Shown here: one piece after another, positions 9,129 through 16,957 of the stretch
Layout: each line of letters opens with the position of its first letter
How positions within the stretch are numbered: the stretch's first letter is position 1
Notes under the pieces: generated by a model
Seen by the model: only the letters and a program-made list of their open reading frames with translations
Database searches by the model: none
Told to the model about the DNA's origin: nothing
Made by a program: the position numbers and the translations under genes
Source of the DNA: Streptomyces malaysiensis subsp. samsunensis
Lineage (GTDB): Bacteria > Actinomycetota > Actinomycetes > Streptomycetales > Streptomycetaceae
Reading direction: 5' to 3'
Length of the DNA: 64,000 bases
NCBI RefSeq assembly: GCF_024519315.1
Contig: NZ_JANIIC010000054.1
Span: forward strand, 20,984 to 84,983

Positions 9129-9161
9129 GGCGCCGTACCGGATAACGCCCGGTACGGCGCC
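9129..9161 (+). terminator. Terminator after ftsEX
   Basis: A perfect 12-bp inverted repeat (9129-9140 with 9150-9161) has a 9-base loop and lies just after ftsX. Confidence 0.75.
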
Positions 9162-9185
9162 TGTTGGTGCCCTACACTCACCGGC

Positions 9186-10397
9186 ATGTCGGGCCCGTGT
9201 TTGTTCGTCCATCCCCGCCGCATTCGCCGCGGGGCCGCCCTGACATTGGTCTTCGTCAGCGTGCTCGCCACGGGGGCGGCCGTCGGTTCCTGGGGCGCCG
9301 AGCCCGGACCGCGCAAGGACCCCGAGGCCGCCGGCATACCGGCCCGTACCTACGTCGGCGCGGTCGAGAGCGACCAGGTCAAGGCGGCCGCGGCCGAGGC
9401 CGAGGAGGACGGGAAGTCCGGTTCGAAGGCCGCCCGTGAGGTGGTCAGCCGCAGTGGGGACCGGTGGGGCGCGGTCTACAGCGCCCGTGAGTACGAGGGC
9501 TTCCGCCAGAACCTCGACGGTGCCTACGTCGGCGTCGGGATCTCCGCCCGCCGGGACGCCCACGGGCGGATCGCGGTGGAGCGCGTGGAGTCCGGCAGCC
9601 CGGCCGAGAAGGCCGGCATCCGGGCCGGTGACCGGCTGCGCACGGTCGATCACAAGAATGTGACGGGTCGGCCCGTCACCGAGGTGGTGGCCCTGCTGCG
9701 CGGCCCGGCCGACGGCTCCCCGGGCACCCGGGTGGAGCTCGGGCTGCGGCGCGGTACGCACGAGTGGACCGAAGAGCTCCGCCGGGCCCGGCTGACCACG
9801 GACCCGGTGACCGTGGACCGGCTCAGCGACCGCGACGACCACCGGCCAGGCGCCGTCCGGATCAAGGTCGACTCGTTCACCAAGGGCACCGGAGAGCGCG
9901 TCCGGCACGCCGTGCGCTCCACCCCCCGGGGCGACGGCATCCTGCTCGATCTGCGCGGCAACTCCGGCGGACTGGTCTCCGAGGCCGTCACCGCCGCCTC
10001 CTCCTTTCTCGACGGTGGTCTGGTCGCCACCTATGACGTCCGTGGTGACCAGCGGGTTCTCGACGCGCGGCCGGGTGGCGACACCGGCAGCCCGCTGGTG
10101 GTGCTGGTCGACGGCGGCACCATGAGCGCCGCCGAGCTGCTCACCGGCGCCCTCCAGGACCGCGGCCGCGCCGTGGTCGTGGGCTCCCGCACCTTCGGCA
10201 AGGGCTCGGTGCAGATGCCGAGCGAACTGCCGGACGGCTCGGTCGCCGAGCTCACCGTGGGTCACTACCGCACCCCGGCCGGGCGTAACGTCGATGGTGA
10301 GGGGATCGACCCGGACCTGGCGGTCAAGGGCGACGACGGCCCCTCGGCGGAGGCGCGGGCACGCACGGTATTGAGTGGCCTCGGGGGCGGGTCCTAG
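9186..10397 (+). CDS. S41 C-terminal processing peptidase
   Basis: This is a 403-residue exported serine protease of the CtpA family. The N-terminus has a twin-Arg-rich start (HPRRIRRG) and a hydrophobic signal or anchor (about 17-35). A PDZ domain (about 110-200, GSPAEKAGIRAGDRL) binds substrate C-termini. The S41 catalytic domain follows, with Ser314 in GTMSAAELL and Lys339 in FGKGSVQ as the Ser/Lys pair. Such enzymes trim or degrade envelope proteins. The gene sits between ftsX and smpB and ends 18 bp before smpB, suggesting co-transcription with it. Confidence 0.92.
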   Translation: MSGPCLFVHPRRIRRGAALTLVFVSVLATGAAVGSWGAEPGPRKDPEAAGIPARTYVGAVESDQVKAAAAEAEEDGKSGSKAAREVVSRSGDRWGAVYSAREYEGFRQNLDGAYVGVGISARRDAHGRIAVERVESGSPAEKAGIRAGDRLRTVDHKNVTGRPVTEVVALLRGPADGSPGTRVELGLRRGTHEWTEELRRARLTTDPVTVDRLSDRDDHRPGAVRIKVDSFTKGTGERVRHAVRSTPRGDGILLDLRGNSGGLVSEAVTAASSFLDGGLVATYDVRGDQRVLDARPGGDTGSPLVVLVDGGTMSAAELLTGALQDRGRAVVVGSRTFGKGSVQMPSELPDGSVAELTVGHYRTPAGRNVDGEGIDPDLAVKGDDGPSAEARARTVLSGLGGGS

Positions 10398-10415
10398 TGC
10401 GAGAATGGCCTGGCT

Positions 10416-10895
10416 ATGGCTAAAGAGACGGGTCGCAAGCTGATCGCGCAGAACAAGAAGGCGCGGCACGACTATCACATCCTGGACACCTACGAATGCG
10501 GTCTGGTGCTGACCGGGACCGAGGTGAAGTCGCTGCGCCAGGGGCGAGCCTCGCTCGCGGACGGCTTCGCCCAGCTGGACGGCGGCGAGGCATGGCTGCA
10601 CAACGTGCACATCCCCGAGTACAGCCAGGGGACCTGGACCAACCACTCGGCGCGCCGCCGCCGCAAGCTGCTGCTGCACCGGGCGGAGATCGACAAGCTG
10701 ATCGGCAAGACCCAGGAGACCGGGCACACCCTGGTACCGCTGGCCCTGTACTTCAAGGACGGCCGGGCCAAGGTCGAGGTCGCGCTGGCCAAGGGCAAGA
10801 AGGAGTACGACAAGCGCCAGACCCTGCGGGAGAAGCAGGACCGCCGCGAGGCCGAGCGCGCCATCTCCGCTGCCCGCCGCCGTCAGCGGGCCTGA
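10416..10895 (+). CDS. smpB: SsrA-binding protein SmpB
   Basis: This is a 159-residue OB-fold protein that binds tmRNA and delivers it to stalled ribosomes for trans-translation. Conserved segments are the start KLIAQNKKARHDYHI, GLVLTGTEVKSLRQGRASLADGF, and the basic C-terminal tail KKEYDKRQTLREKQDRREAERAI that enters the empty decoding site. It lies about 115 bp upstream of its RNA partner ssrA on the same strand. Confidence 0.97.
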   Translation: MAKETGRKLIAQNKKARHDYHILDTYECGLVLTGTEVKSLRQGRASLADGFAQLDGGEAWLHNVHIPEYSQGTWTNHSARRRRKLLLHRAEIDKLIGKTQETGHTLVPLALYFKDGRAKVEVALAKGKKEYDKRQTLREKQDRREAERAISAARRRQRA

Positions 10896-11012
10896 CCAGC
10901 CGGAAGGCGCGCCCCGGGGGGACGGGAATGATGTGGCCCCGTCGCGCGTTGTTCACCTATGATGGCGCTGTGCCCCTACGAGGGCGCGGCACCACCTTTG
11001 AAAAATACACAT

Positions 11013-11379
11013 GGGGATGATCGGTTTCGACAGCGGCTGTCGAAGCAGGGGAAGCGAGCCGAGGAAGCGGCAATGATCTCGTTAACCATATGTCGCAACC
11101 AATAATCGCCAACACCAAGCGCGATTCCTTCGCCCTCGCTGCCTAAGTAGCGACTTGCGAAGTGTCAGCCCGGGGATGTTCCCGACCCGGATCCTGGCAT
11201 CGACTAGGGAACTAAACCACTAGACCCGGCCACGGGGTCTGGTGGGAAATAAAACAGTGGCTGAGCCCGTCGGAGACTTGTCCGCGTGATCTCCGGGGCC
11301 GAGAAAAGCACAGCGGACTGCGCTCGGAGAAGCCCTGATTCCGCACCGTTGGACGCGGGTTCGATTCCCGCCATCTCCA
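11013..11379 (+). ncRNA. ssrA: Transfer-messenger RNA (tmRNA)
   Basis: The 5' acceptor strand GGGGATG starts at 11013 and pairs with CATCTCC at the 3' end, one G-U included. The T arm reads GCGGGTTCGATTCCCGC. The CCA end is not encoded. The tag reading frame begins at GCC 11108 and runs to TAA 11144-11146, giving the tag ANTKRDSFALAA, which ends in the usual ALAA degradation signal. A TATGAT box at 10958-10963 could be the -10 element, with the 5' end then matured by RNase P. This RNA rescues stalled ribosomes together with SmpB. Confidence 0.96.
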
Positions 11380-11391
11380 CTCATCCCATGT

Positions 11392-11434
11392 ACGACGAGG
11401 GCCCCGCCACCAGGCGGGGCCCTCGTCGTGTTTT
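11392..11434 (+). terminator. Terminator of ssrA
   Basis: A perfect 17-bp stem (11392-11408 with 11413-11429) with an ACCA loop is followed by GTTTT, immediately downstream of tmRNA. It also serves the convergent tgmC pseudogene. Confidence 0.92.
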
Positions 11435-11449
11435 GGCGCTCATCAGTGC

Positions 11450-12625
11450 TCAGCCGAGCCGGTGTTCCCAGCGCAGTGCGGGCCGGCCGTCGATCCAGTA
11501 CGTGTGGGAGCTGGGGGTGACGCGGAGCCGCATGGCGCTGATGCCGGGGCGGTCGGCGTCCTGCCAGGCGATGAGTGTCCGCTCGATGTCGTCCCACAGT
11601 GCCACCGGCCCGCCCTGCCGGGTGGTCCAGCCGGAGCCGTTCTCGGTGAACGCGGCGAAGGATTCACGGTCGGCGTCGAAGACGTAGAGCCGCTGGGTGC
11701 CATCGCCCTGGGCTGCGCGTACGAGCTGGGCGCCGGGCGCGGCGAGCTGAGCGAGAAAAGCGGGCATCCACTCCTCCAGCAGGGTCGGCTCCACCTTCGC
11801 CTCGCGCTCGCTGTCGGCGTAGGCGGTGCGGGCCGAGAGGTCCCCGGCGAGCGGTTCGACGGCCTGGGAGCGGGCCTGCATGAACGACGACTCTCCGATG
11901 ATCCGCCCCTCGGCCGTGCCGTCGTCGTGCACGGTGACCTTGGCGAGGCCGGTGCCGTATGCCCAGAAGCCGGGCGCGAGGGTGGTGAGGATGGTGCCGC
12001 CCGGCTCGGTCTGGCGTACCCAGGTGTGGGGGATGCGGCGTACCGCACACGTGGCGATCACTCGGTCGTAGGGCGCGCGGCGGGGGTGGCCGAGGAGCCC
12101 GTCGCCGGTCACGGTCCAGGTGGAGTATCCGGCGGCTTCCAGTGCGGCATCCGCACGGGCGGCCACGCCAGGGTCCACTTCGATCGTGGTGACGTTGTCC
12201 TCTCCGAGCCGGTGGCACATCAGGGCCGTGGAGTAGCCGGTACCGGTGCCGATCTCCAGCGCGGTGTGACCGTCCTCGACGTCCAGAGCCTCGAGCATGC
12301 CGACGACCGTCACGGGCGTGGTGGACGACGACGTGGGCACGCCGGGGACGGGTTCGGCGACCTGGTCCGCGGTGAGGTGCCCGTCCAATTGCGTCACCAA
12401 GGACTCGTCGCGGTAGGCGATCTCGGATCATTCCTTCGCGTCGGTGCCGAGTGCGGTGGCGGGCCGCCACCGCCCATCGTCGGCGGGCAGGAACACGCCG
12501 GGCTGGAGGAACAGCTCACGGGGTACGGCCTCGACCGCCGCGCGCCACTGCGGATGGGTGAGGACTCCGGCCTCCTGGAGCCGGTCGGCGAGGGCACGCC
12601 GTTCAGTCGCGGTATCGGGCGTCAT
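11450..12625 (-). pseudogene. tgmC: tgmC-type protein isoaspartyl methyltransferase, broken by an in-frame stop
   Basis: The minus strand encodes a PIMT-family methyltransferase associated with ATP-grasp RiPP loci. ATG at 12625 sits behind AAGGAG and starts MTPDTATERRALADRLQEAG. The SAM-binding segment ALEIGTGTGYSTALMCHRLG comes after the break. An in-frame TGA at 12428-12430 interrupts it after residue 65, between DAKE and SEIAYRDESLVTQ. The downstream 325 residues continue in the same frame with no other defect. Family members usually have Trp here, so one TGG-to-TGA change explains the break. Total length would be about 391 residues, normal for the family. The downstream piece could be translated from GTG 12400 but would lack the N-terminal region. 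Confidence 0.85.
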
Positions 12626-12724
12626 CGGGGGTTGTCTCCTTGAGCGAGCAGGTCGGCGAAGGCGGCGGCCATCGGCAGGCCGGTCTTCTCCTCCAGCCAC
12701 CCCCATTGGCCGTTCGGGTTCAGC
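12622..12724 (-). pseudogene. tgmB: 3' remnant of tgmB-type ATP-grasp ligase
   Basis: Only the last 33 or so codons survive: LNPNGQWGWLEE, then KTGLPMAAAFADLLAQGDNPR and a TGA that overlaps the ATG of tgmC. The NPNGQW motif is the C-terminal metal and substrate loop of RiPP-modifying ATP-grasp ligases, which make omega-ester or amide macrocycles in graspetides. Upstream the sequence changes abruptly at about 12724 into a fragment of a different gene. The catalytic core and the expected precursor gene (tgmA) are therefore missing. Confidence 0.8.
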
Positions 12725-12881
12725 TCCGGCGGCGTCCCAGCCCAGCCCGGTGCCGTCGGGGGCGTCGGTCCGGTGGGCGACCTCGCCGTAGTTGAGGGAG
12801 GTGGCGGTCACCCGGACCAGCGCCTGGTGGGGGTGGGTTCGGGGTCGGCGGCCTCGCCGAGGCGGAGGCTGAGGGCGGAGG
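12724..12881 (-). pseudogene. N-terminal fragment of zinc-type oxidoreductase gene (repeat copy A)
   Basis: This roughly 145-bp stretch matches the 5' part of the oxidoreductase gene at 18923-19849 (region 19666-19811) with about eight differences. One is a one-base deletion that shifts the frame. It encodes LGEAADPEP, then, after the shift, ALVRVTATSLNYGEVAHRT and LGWDAAG. There is no start and no downstream catalytic part. It is fused directly to the tgmB remnant, marking a recombination junction. Confidence 0.85.
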
Positions 12882-12903
12882 GCTGTCAGAGCCAAGGACC
12901 CGG

Positions 12904-13446
12904 TCAGCGCAAGGCGGCGCGAACGCGGTTCCTCAGTCGCTCGTCGCTGATGGTGTCCAGGCCCCGCCACGCGAAGGCGCTGACCTCCTCGGCCTGCAAG
13001 GTCACGTCGCTGCCAGTAGTGGTGCGGAACAGGTAGCGGAAGTCGAAGTGCTGGTGGTCGGGCTCGCCCTTGGCGTCGTTGGCCGGGATGGAGTGTACGT
13101 CGACGTGCACCGGGACGGGTGAGAGCGGGGCGATACCAGCACTGATGCCGGTCTCCTCCGCCAGCTCCCGTAGGGCAGCGCCCATGAGGTCGGTGTCGTC
13201 GGCCTCCAGATGGCCGCCGGGCAGTAGCCACTTGCCGAGCGCCAGATGCTCGATGAACAGGGCCTGCCCGTCGTCGTCAACCAGGACGGCCCCGGCAGTG
13301 GCGTGGCCCCGGAATTCCTTCCGGCTGGTGAGGTCGGCGCCGCCATCCAGCAGATCGAGAACGGGTGCGAGGGTCGTCTTCTCCTCGGGGTGGGTACTTG
13401 TGTAGTCGCTGATGACGGCGCGGATCTGGTCGGCCGTGATGGTCAT
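12904..13446 (-). CDS. Nudix hydrolase
   Basis: This is a 180-residue protein from ATG 13446 behind GGGGAG. The Nudix box is clear: GGHLEADDTDLMGAALRELAEETGI (Gx5Ex7REUxEExGU), at about residues 82-104. Nudix enzymes hydrolyse nucleoside diphosphates linked to another moiety. Substrate cannot be inferred. It lies 9 bp after the adenosylhomocysteinase-like gene and is probably co-transcribed with it, so a nucleoside-type substrate for both is possible but unproven. Confidence 0.88.
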   Translation of the reverse strand: MTITADQIRAVISDYTSTHPEEKTTLAPVLDLLDGGADLTSRKEFRGHATAGAVLVDDDGQALFIEHLALGKWLLPGGHLEADDTDLMGAALRELAEETGISAGIAPLSPVPVHVDVHSIPANDAKGEPDHQHFDFRYLFRTTTGSDVTLQAEEVSAFAWRGLDTISDERLRNRVRAALR

Positions 13447-13455
13447 GGGTCTCCC

Positions 13456-14577
13456 CTAGCGGTTGTAGTAGTTGAGCCAGGTCGCGGCGATGGCGGCACG
13501 GTCCTCGGACGGCACCTCGTATATGCCCGGGGCGAGGTCTCCCCGCGCCAGCATGCGGAGGGCGGCCAGTATCTCGGCCTGTACGAGGAAGATGAACGGG
13601 CCGACGCTGGCGCCGTGCAGAAAGTTGACGGCGTTGCCGTTGTTGAGCAGATAGAAGTAGTGGCCGGTGGCGAGGTAGCGGGTGATGCCCTCTCCGGCGG
13701 CGCTGCGGGTGTAGCTGGCCGGCAGTCCGTCCAGCTCCAGTTCGTCTTCGCTGCTGGTGACGGTGGCGACGTAGACGCCGTTGCGGAGCTGCGGGAAATC
13801 CTCGCCGCGCAGCGACAGGGAACCGGTCGCGCACAGGACCAGTCCGGCCTGGGTGAGGGCGTGGTCCCGATCGCGGGCGACGCCGAAGCCCTGGGAGAGG
13901 GCCTGGGCGCGCCGGATGGGGCTGACGTCGTACACGGTGACGTGGATGCCCTTGGCGTGCAGGAGGCGGGCGATGCTGGAGCCGAGCTTCCCGAATCCGA
14001 GGACCAGGGCGGGGCGGCCGTGCAAGATGTCGCCTCTGCCCCGTAGCAGGGCTTCGGTGGAGAACACGATGGACTGGCCGACGAGGAAGTCCTCCGGGTT
14101 CTTGAGCGGTGAGCGGGCCACGGACACGACGGGGCACGGCAGCTTGTCGATCTCGGCGTACCGGCGGTGCCCGTTCTCGGTGTCCTCGACCACGCCGAGA
14201 ATCCGGCCGGAGAACTGGTCGTACAGAGCTTCCAGTGCGGGGGCGAAGTAGCCGCCCACGTCGAGCAGCAACACGTCGTCGCCCGCCGCTCGCGTCTCCA
14301 GATACGTCACGGCGGAATTCGGGTCTGCGAACAGGTCCCGGGACAGTGCGTCGCAGGGGAAGGACCGCTCGACCTCCCGGCGGGCGGTGGTGCTGATCGA
14401 CTTCGGCTTGGGGAGTACGGCACGCAGGTCCGACAGACCGGCCACGGCCCGGACGAAAGCTGGGCGCTCGGGCAGCAAATGCGTGACCAGGAGCGAAGCG
14501 GGCCGGTCGGGCAGCTGAAACCGCTGCACGATGCGGCCGAAGTAGGTATCCAGCCGGGCAAGGTCCGTGGTTTCCAC
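13456..14577 (-). CDS. Adenosylhomocysteinase-like NAD-binding protein
   Basis: This is a roughly 373-residue protein resembling the C-terminal NAD domain of S-adenosylhomocysteine hydrolase. Seen are a GxGxxG dinucleotide motif (GFGKLGSSIARLLHAKGIHVTVYDV, near residue 195), an upstream GVVEDTENGHRRY segment like GVxEETTTG of that enzyme, and KNPEDFLVGQS like its DNxxGxxxS motif. It is shorter than true SahH (about 480). I chose GTG 14577 over ATG 14583 because AAGGAG directly abuts the ATG but is 6 bases from the GTG. It lies 10 bp after the small ORF and 9 bp before the Nudix gene. A true hydrolase activity is not established. Confidence 0.75.
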   Translation of the reverse strand: METTDLARLDTYFGRIVQRFQLPDRPASLLVTHLLPERPAFVRAVAGLSDLRAVLPKPKSISTTARREVERSFPCDALSRDLFADPNSAVTYLETRAAGDDVLLLDVGGYFAPALEALYDQFSGRILGVVEDTENGHRRYAEIDKLPCPVVSVARSPLKNPEDFLVGQSIVFSTEALLRGRGDILHGRPALVLGFGKLGSSIARLLHAKGIHVTVYDVSPIRRAQALSQGFGVARDRDHALTQAGLVLCATGSLSLRGEDFPQLRNGVYVATVTSSEDELELDGLPASYTRSAAGEGITRYLATGHYFYLLNNGNAVNFLHGASVGPFIFLVQAEILAALRMLARGDLAPGIYEVPSEDRAAIAATWLNYYNR

Positions 14578-14587
14578 GTGCATCTCC

Positions 14588-14770
14588 TTACGAAGGCAGG
14601 GACGTTCGGTGCTTCGGTCGCTCAGCGGTGGTCTTTGGTCGGCAGGTGACCGGAGACACGGCCGCGGGGGCAGTGACCGTCTCCATGTCGACGGGGGTTC
14701 CCGGGTCTTCTGAGAGCTGGAGGCGGAGAGGAGGAGGGACAGCGGTGCTGTCTAGGTTGGTGTTCGTCAT
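14588..14770 (-). CDS. Small 60-residue ORF, possible peptide or leader
   Basis: This short ORF begins MTNTNLDSTAVPPP and has no ribosome site. Instead, a promoter-like TTGAGG / TAGTGT pair lies so that transcription would start at or next to the ATG (leaderless). The product is Pro/Thr-rich, has a single Cys in the C-terminal third and a basic end (KHRTSLPS). It ends 10 bp before the adenosylhomocysteinase-like gene. It could be a RiPP-type precursor, a regulatory leader peptide or a non-functional ORF. I recognise no family. Confidence 0.45.
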   Translation of the reverse strand: MTNTNLDSTAVPPPLRLQLSEDPGTPVDMETVTAPAAVSPVTCRPKTTAERPKHRTSLPS

Positions 14771-14824
14771 GTGAGCGACACTAAAGATGGCGGAAGTTGG
14801 GCCTCAAGGAAGTTCTACGAAGTT
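14768..14824 (-). promoter_or_regulatory. Promoter with triple GAAGTT repeat
   Basis: On the minus strand, TTGAGG (14802-14807) and TAGTGT (14778-14783) are 18 bases apart, and the -10 box is 7 bases before ATG 14770. On the plus strand, GGAAGTT (14792-14798), GGAAGTT (14808-14814) and CGAAGTT (14818-14824) flank the -35 box. Direct repeats at a promoter next to an XRE regulator gene suggest operator half-sites. Confidence 0.5.
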
Positions 14825-14832
14825 GCGGGATT

Positions 14833-15681
14833 TCACCCGAGGGCGTTGATCGCGTCCGTGACGAGTGCCCGGGCGTCGTGGCCGAATACGGCCAGCCGCT
14901 GGAGCGCGGAGAATGCTTTCGCATAGATGGCGATCTCTGCTTCGCTGGTGATGCTGATCTCCGCCGACAGCGTTTCGACCTGTATTCGGTCGTCGTCGAA
15001 GATCATGAACGTTTCGAGCGGCCACATGCTCCGCGCCACGGTGGAGGGGATGACGCCGAAGGCCACGGAAGGCAGCGACATGACCTCTAGGAGCGAACCG
15101 AGCTGCCCCGCCATCACGGCCGCGTCGCCGAAGCGATAGCGCAGGACCGTCTCCTCGACCAGAAGTACGAACCGGTGGTCGCCCTCGTAGATGACCCGCG
15201 ACCGGTCCAGCCGGGCCGTCGCGGCCTCTGAGGCGTCGTTGGGCGTGCCCTGGAAGTCGCTGATGGTGCTCAGGAGTGCCTGGGCGTAGCCGTGCGTCTG
15301 GAGCAGGCCGGGGACGACGTTCGAGCAGTAGACCCGGAACAGACGCGTGCGCTGGTACAGCGGCACTGTGGACTCGTGGATGCGCCGGATGCCCGTACCG
15401 TGCAACCGCTTCCAGTCCACATACAGTTGATCGGCGTTGCGGGTCTGGGCTATCAGCTCGGCCACATGTTCCTGTGCGCCGCACGCCTTCAGGTACGCCC
15501 GGATATCGGCGTCCTCGGGCAGCGTGACGGCGTTCTCCAGCCGGGACACCTTCGACTTGTGCCAGCCGCACAGGGCCGCCACTTCATACGCCTTGAGTCC
15601 TGCCGTTTTGCGCAGGTCAGTCAGACGGGCGGCGACGGCTTCGCGGGCCGCTTGGGCGGCGGACGACGGCGAGACGTTCAT
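14833..15681 (-). CDS. XRE-family regulator with DUF5753 (Scr1 type)
   Basis: This is a 282-residue protein from ATG 15681. The N-terminal helix-turn-helix (about 18-68, LTDLRKTAGLKAYEVAALCGW) binds DNA. The rest (about 95-275) is the DUF5753 domain shared by WhiJ/Scr1-like Streptomyces regulators, with the typical YCSNVVPGLLQTHGYAQAL motif. It is the last gene of a set with a DUF6879 gene and a small ORF upstream. It is followed 8 bp later by GAAGTT repeats that may be its own target. Such proteins usually act with a small partner protein and affect development or antibiotic production. Confidence 0.85.
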   Translation of the reverse strand: MNVSPSSAAQAAREAVAARLTDLRKTAGLKAYEVAALCGWHKSKVSRLENAVTLPEDADIRAYLKACGAQEHVAELIAQTRNADQLYVDWKRLHGTGIRRIHESTVPLYQRTRLFRVYCSNVVPGLLQTHGYAQALLSTISDFQGTPNDASEAATARLDRSRVIYEGDHRFVLLVEETVLRYRFGDAAVMAGQLGSLLEVMSLPSVAFGVIPSTVARSMWPLETFMIFDDDRIQVETLSAEISITSEAEIAIYAKAFSALQRLAVFGHDARALVTDAINALG

Positions 15682-15709
15682 TGAGCCAGGTGCCCTGTGC
15701 TGCGGCGGG

Positions 15710-16234
15710 TCAGACCTTGTATTCCTCGTGTGGGATGGCCCGCTCCCATACGGCTTCGAACGCATCGCTGCACAGCTTGGCCACCCGAGGGTCCTCGGTG
15801 TACTGCGGCGCGGCTACGTCACCGCCGCCAGTGAAGACGTTGAAGCGCACGGCCCGCTGGTCGATGAGCCAGAAGTCGTTGCCGGGCAGGGCAATGTCCG
15901 AGGCACTCGCCCGAGGCAGCCACCGGACCAGCTCGCCCGCCGCGACGTTCGTGAATGTACCGCTGTGCTCGTACTTGATGTAGTCGGTCACCGGTTCGGA
16001 CACGATGCGAGCTCGACGCATCACGACGCCGCGCCCCACCGTTTCCGCGACCAGGTCGAGCCACGGACGCCACCACGACGACCGGTCCCCCTCGTTCAGG
16101 CGGAAGCCGGCAGCCCACCGGGCGAACGGTTCGCGCTCGTTCTCGACGTCGTAGACGTCGCGCATCTCCAGGTGCACGGCGGATTGCTGCGCACCCTTCA
16201 GCAGCTCAGCGAAGCTGGGAACGTTCTGCGGCAT
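15710..16234 (-). CDS. DUF6879 family protein
   Basis: This is a 174-residue protein from ATG 16234. It shows the DUF6879 pattern: an N-terminal helix FAELLKGAQQSAVHLEMRDVY, a central RRARIVSEPVTDYIKYEH and a GNDFWLID motif. Members are almost always next to an XRE/DUF5753 regulator, as here (28-bp spacing). They are thought to be the partner protein in a toxin-antitoxin-like regulatory pair. No catalytic residues are known to me. Confidence 0.8.
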   Translation of the reverse strand: MPQNVPSFAELLKGAQQSAVHLEMRDVYDVENEREPFARWAAGFRLNEGDRSSWWRPWLDLVAETVGRGVVMRRARIVSEPVTDYIKYEHSGTFTNVAAGELVRWLPRASASDIALPGNDFWLIDQRAVRFNVFTGGGDVAAPQYTEDPRVAKLCSDAFEAVWERAIPHEEYKV

Positions 16235-16457
16235 CGCACGCCTTCCTGATCAGCGGCACCATGCGGGCAGGAACCCGGATGACCGCTTCGGTGTCGGGCT
16301 TAGGGCTGTCCTTGGCGCACTCGGCCCGTGTCCTCTCGTCGGCCAGCCAGCCCTGGAGGACCAGTTCCGGTCCACTCTCGGTCGTCTCATCGACCCAAAC
16401 GGCAGGGCAGTTGCCGTCACCGGTCTCCGGGTCGATGCCGATGAAACGTAGTGCCAT
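16206..16457 (-). CDS. Small hypothetical protein upstream of DUF6879 gene
   Basis: This is an 83-residue ORF from ATG 16457 with AGGAGG five bases upstream. It starts MALRFIGIDPETGDGNCPAVW and ends with a basic amphipathic segment. Its last 29 bases overlap the DUF6879 gene start, implying translational coupling. Small acidic proteins of this kind commonly precede DUF6879/XRE sets in Streptomyces. Function unknown. Confidence 0.65.
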   Translation of the reverse strand: MALRFIGIDPETGDGNCPAVWVDETTESGPELVLQGWLADERTRAECAKDSPKPDTEAVIRVPARMVPLIRKACDAAERSQLR

Positions 16458-16662
16458 GACTGCCTCCTGAGTCCAGAGAGTTGCGCCATGTTGCACGCCG
16501 ACGCTCGTCGACCGGCGCGAGACGGTCAAGAGCGCAGGGTAGATTTCAGTCACTTCGGAAGGTGGCCGCTGTTACCTCGACCGGCGAGGTGACAAATCGC
16601 TCCCCAACTGTGTCCGGCATCGTCCCCCGTGGTCGCGGTCCTGATCTGGTGACGAGCGCGAT

Positions 16663-16696
16663 GACGGCGGCCCCTGTGATCACAGGGGCCGCCGTC
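16663..16696. terminator. Bidirectional-looking terminator
   Basis: A perfect 15-bp stem (16663-16677 with 16682-16696) with a GATC loop lies 21 bp after the DUF397 gene stop on the minus strand. Confidence 0.85.
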
Positions 16697-16717
16697 CGTG
16701 GTCGTTACGTGTGCGGG

Positions 16718-16957
16718 TCAGGCGGCGGGCAGCCTTCCATCGGCGACGGCGGTGATGAAGGGCGCCCAACCGTCGGGCGACACCAGGAGCGCCGGGCCGT
16801 CCGGGTCCTTGGAGTCGCGGATCGCGATCCGGCCGTAGGCGGACGTCGACAGGTCGGCGACCTCCACGCAGTTAGTGCCGTTGCTGCTGTAGGAGGACTT
16901 GAACCAGTTGGCGTGGACGAGGTCTCGGGCTATCAGGGTGCGAGCGTCCGTGGTCAT
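16718..16957 (-). CDS. DUF397 family protein
   Basis: This 79-residue protein shows the DUF397 signature W(F)KSSYSSNGTNCVEVADL followed by IRDSKDPDGPALLVSPDGW. Its ATG overlaps the stop of the XRE gene by four bases (ATGA), so the two are translationally coupled. DUF397 proteins are the small partners of Scr1/WhiJ-type XRE regulators, possibly modulating their DNA binding. Confidence 0.9.
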   Translation of the reverse strand: MTTDARTLIARDLVHANWFKSSYSSNGTNCVEVADLSTSAYGRIAIRDSKDPDGPALLVSPDGWAPFITAVADGRLPAA

